Positions 61,917 to 62,428 of a DNA stretch of 62,428 nucleotides are shown here, piece after piece. The stretch comes from Gammaproteobacteria bacterium. GTDB lineage: Bacteria; Pseudomonadota; Gammaproteobacteria; Ga0077536. Location of the stretch: the NCBI GenBank assembly GCA_016209015.1, contig JACQWY010000064.1, forward strand, positions 1-62,428, written 5' to 3'. The notes under the pieces are model-generated. The model searched no databases. It was not told where the DNA came from and saw nothing but the letters and a program-made list of their open reading frames with translations. The first letter of the stretch is position 1; each line of letters starts with the position of its first letter. A program made the translations under genes and the position numbers.

Positions 61917-62428
61917 TTATCACCGAACGTTCGTCGAATCGCGCGATCGAAATCGGGGCCGTTCGTAAAAGGCCCCAACGGAAATGAATCAAATGGGGAT
62001 TCAGTATCGTGTGTGAACGGCGCGAAATGTGGGACAGGGTTGTATTCATCGCCTCCTTCTTGGCCGATACAGTACTCACCGTGCCCGGGTCCATTCACGG
62101 ATTTTTGTTCCTTAGTATCGTCACGACGACATGAATACTGACACCACTTCCTCCCAGATTTGTCGTAGTTTTGTCCAGTATCCGGCGCACTACCGGTCGG
62201 GCCCCACGCCCGGCAACTACATTTATACAATCCAAGGGGATCGATCCAGCGCAGCGGATTATTCGCAACATACACGTACGGATTGATGCCGCCTTCTAAT
62301 CCCCCTGATGCACGCACGCCGTACGCACAGGCGTTTTCCTGAAGGCCGTTCAACACTTGCCGCGTGAGAACGAAGACACACCTCCGGCAGCGACGATAAT
62401 TTTCCCTGGAAGCACTTTCGCGCTCCGC
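61913..62428 (-). CDS. Rhs core-end fragment A with unrecognised C-terminal tip (runs off window)
   Basis: The frame is open from the window edge to a stop at 61913, but the part to the right of about 62310 does not look like Rhs core. A core end follows, with SGGLEGGINPYVYV and ANNPLRWIDPLGLY, then a tip of about 100 residues (KCSCRAWGPTG to RRTFGDK) with cysteine pairs KCSC and WCQYSC and a YCIG. The tip resembles no toxin family I can name. The upstream core is not in the window or lies beyond a recombination junction. It is coupled to the membrane protein by ATGA. Confidence 0.7.
   Translation of the reverse strand, partial: AERESASRENYRRCRRCVFVLTRQVLNGLQENACAYGVRASGGLEGGINPYVYVANNPLRWIDPLGLYKCSCRAWGPTGSAPDTGQNYDKSGRKWCQYSCRRDDTKEQKSVNGPGHGEYCIGQEGGDEYNPVPHFAPFTHDTESPFDSFPLGPFTNGPDFDRAIRRTFGDK

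Overview
The window is a chromosomal stretch of a high-GC proteobacterium, by eye about two thirds G+C except for the last ~1.2 kb. Gammaproteobacteria is the best guess: it has an E. coli-type LexA box, DUF2333 and DUF3422 proteins, an rhs locus and many REP-type palindromes. No rRNA, tRNA or CRISPR array was seen.

Left part. Positions 1-133 are the 5' end of an IS110/IS1111-family element that abuts a palindromic repeat. Positions 219-10916 form one minus-strand operon that looks like a complete N-methylglutamate (NMG) pathway for methylamine use: mgdA, mgdB, mgdC, mgdD, gmaS, mgsA, mgsB, mgsC and a terminal XRE-cupin regulator. Four junctions in it overlap or nearly touch, and two are split by repeat elements. 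A class I amidotransferase and a LuxR-type regulator with a degenerate receiver follow.

Middle part (13.6-41.3 kb). This holds redox and acyl-CoA metabolism: two luciferase-like (F420-type) oxidoreductases, a membrane PAS/PAS/GAF/GGDEF cyclase, a fatty acid desaturase, a CoA-transferase/EthD/PPOX operon, an acyl-CoA synthetase divergent from an SDR, a methyltransferase/ATP-grasp fusion, DUF3422, DUF4405 and EF-hand proteins, and tandem enoyl-CoA hydratases. The plus-strand set enoyl-CoA hydratase, AtuA-like, biotin carboxylase, BCCP and carboxyltransferase (33.7-39.8 kb) resembles terpenoid or branched acyl-CoA carboxylation.

Right part. serC, serA and DUF2333 lie on the minus strand, followed by a double-cNMP/rhodanese/coiled-coil protein, a stand-alone dnaE2 behind a LexA box, an aromatic/aspartate aminotransferase, a beta-propeller-like secreted protein, a cytosolic four-PAS kinase with its NarL-type regulator, an alpha/beta hydrolase, an amidase, a YciI-like protein and a NUDIX hydrolase.

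Tail (61.25-62.43 kb). This AT-richer minus-strand segment looks like the variable end of an Rhs polymorphic toxin locus. Two Rhs core-end fragments share a 32-bp seed. One carries an unrecognised Cys-rich C-terminal tip and overlaps by ATGA a small multi-pass membrane protein, a candidate immunity protein. This is the best candidate for something undescribed.

Intergenic space is rich in small mobile repeats: REP doublets in inverted pairs at four sites, TGACCCC-arm inverted repeats at three sites, a GGGGACAC tandem array, a ~200-bp MITE-like element with a 46-bp tandem duplication, and two hairpin families, one of which shows compensatory stem changes.
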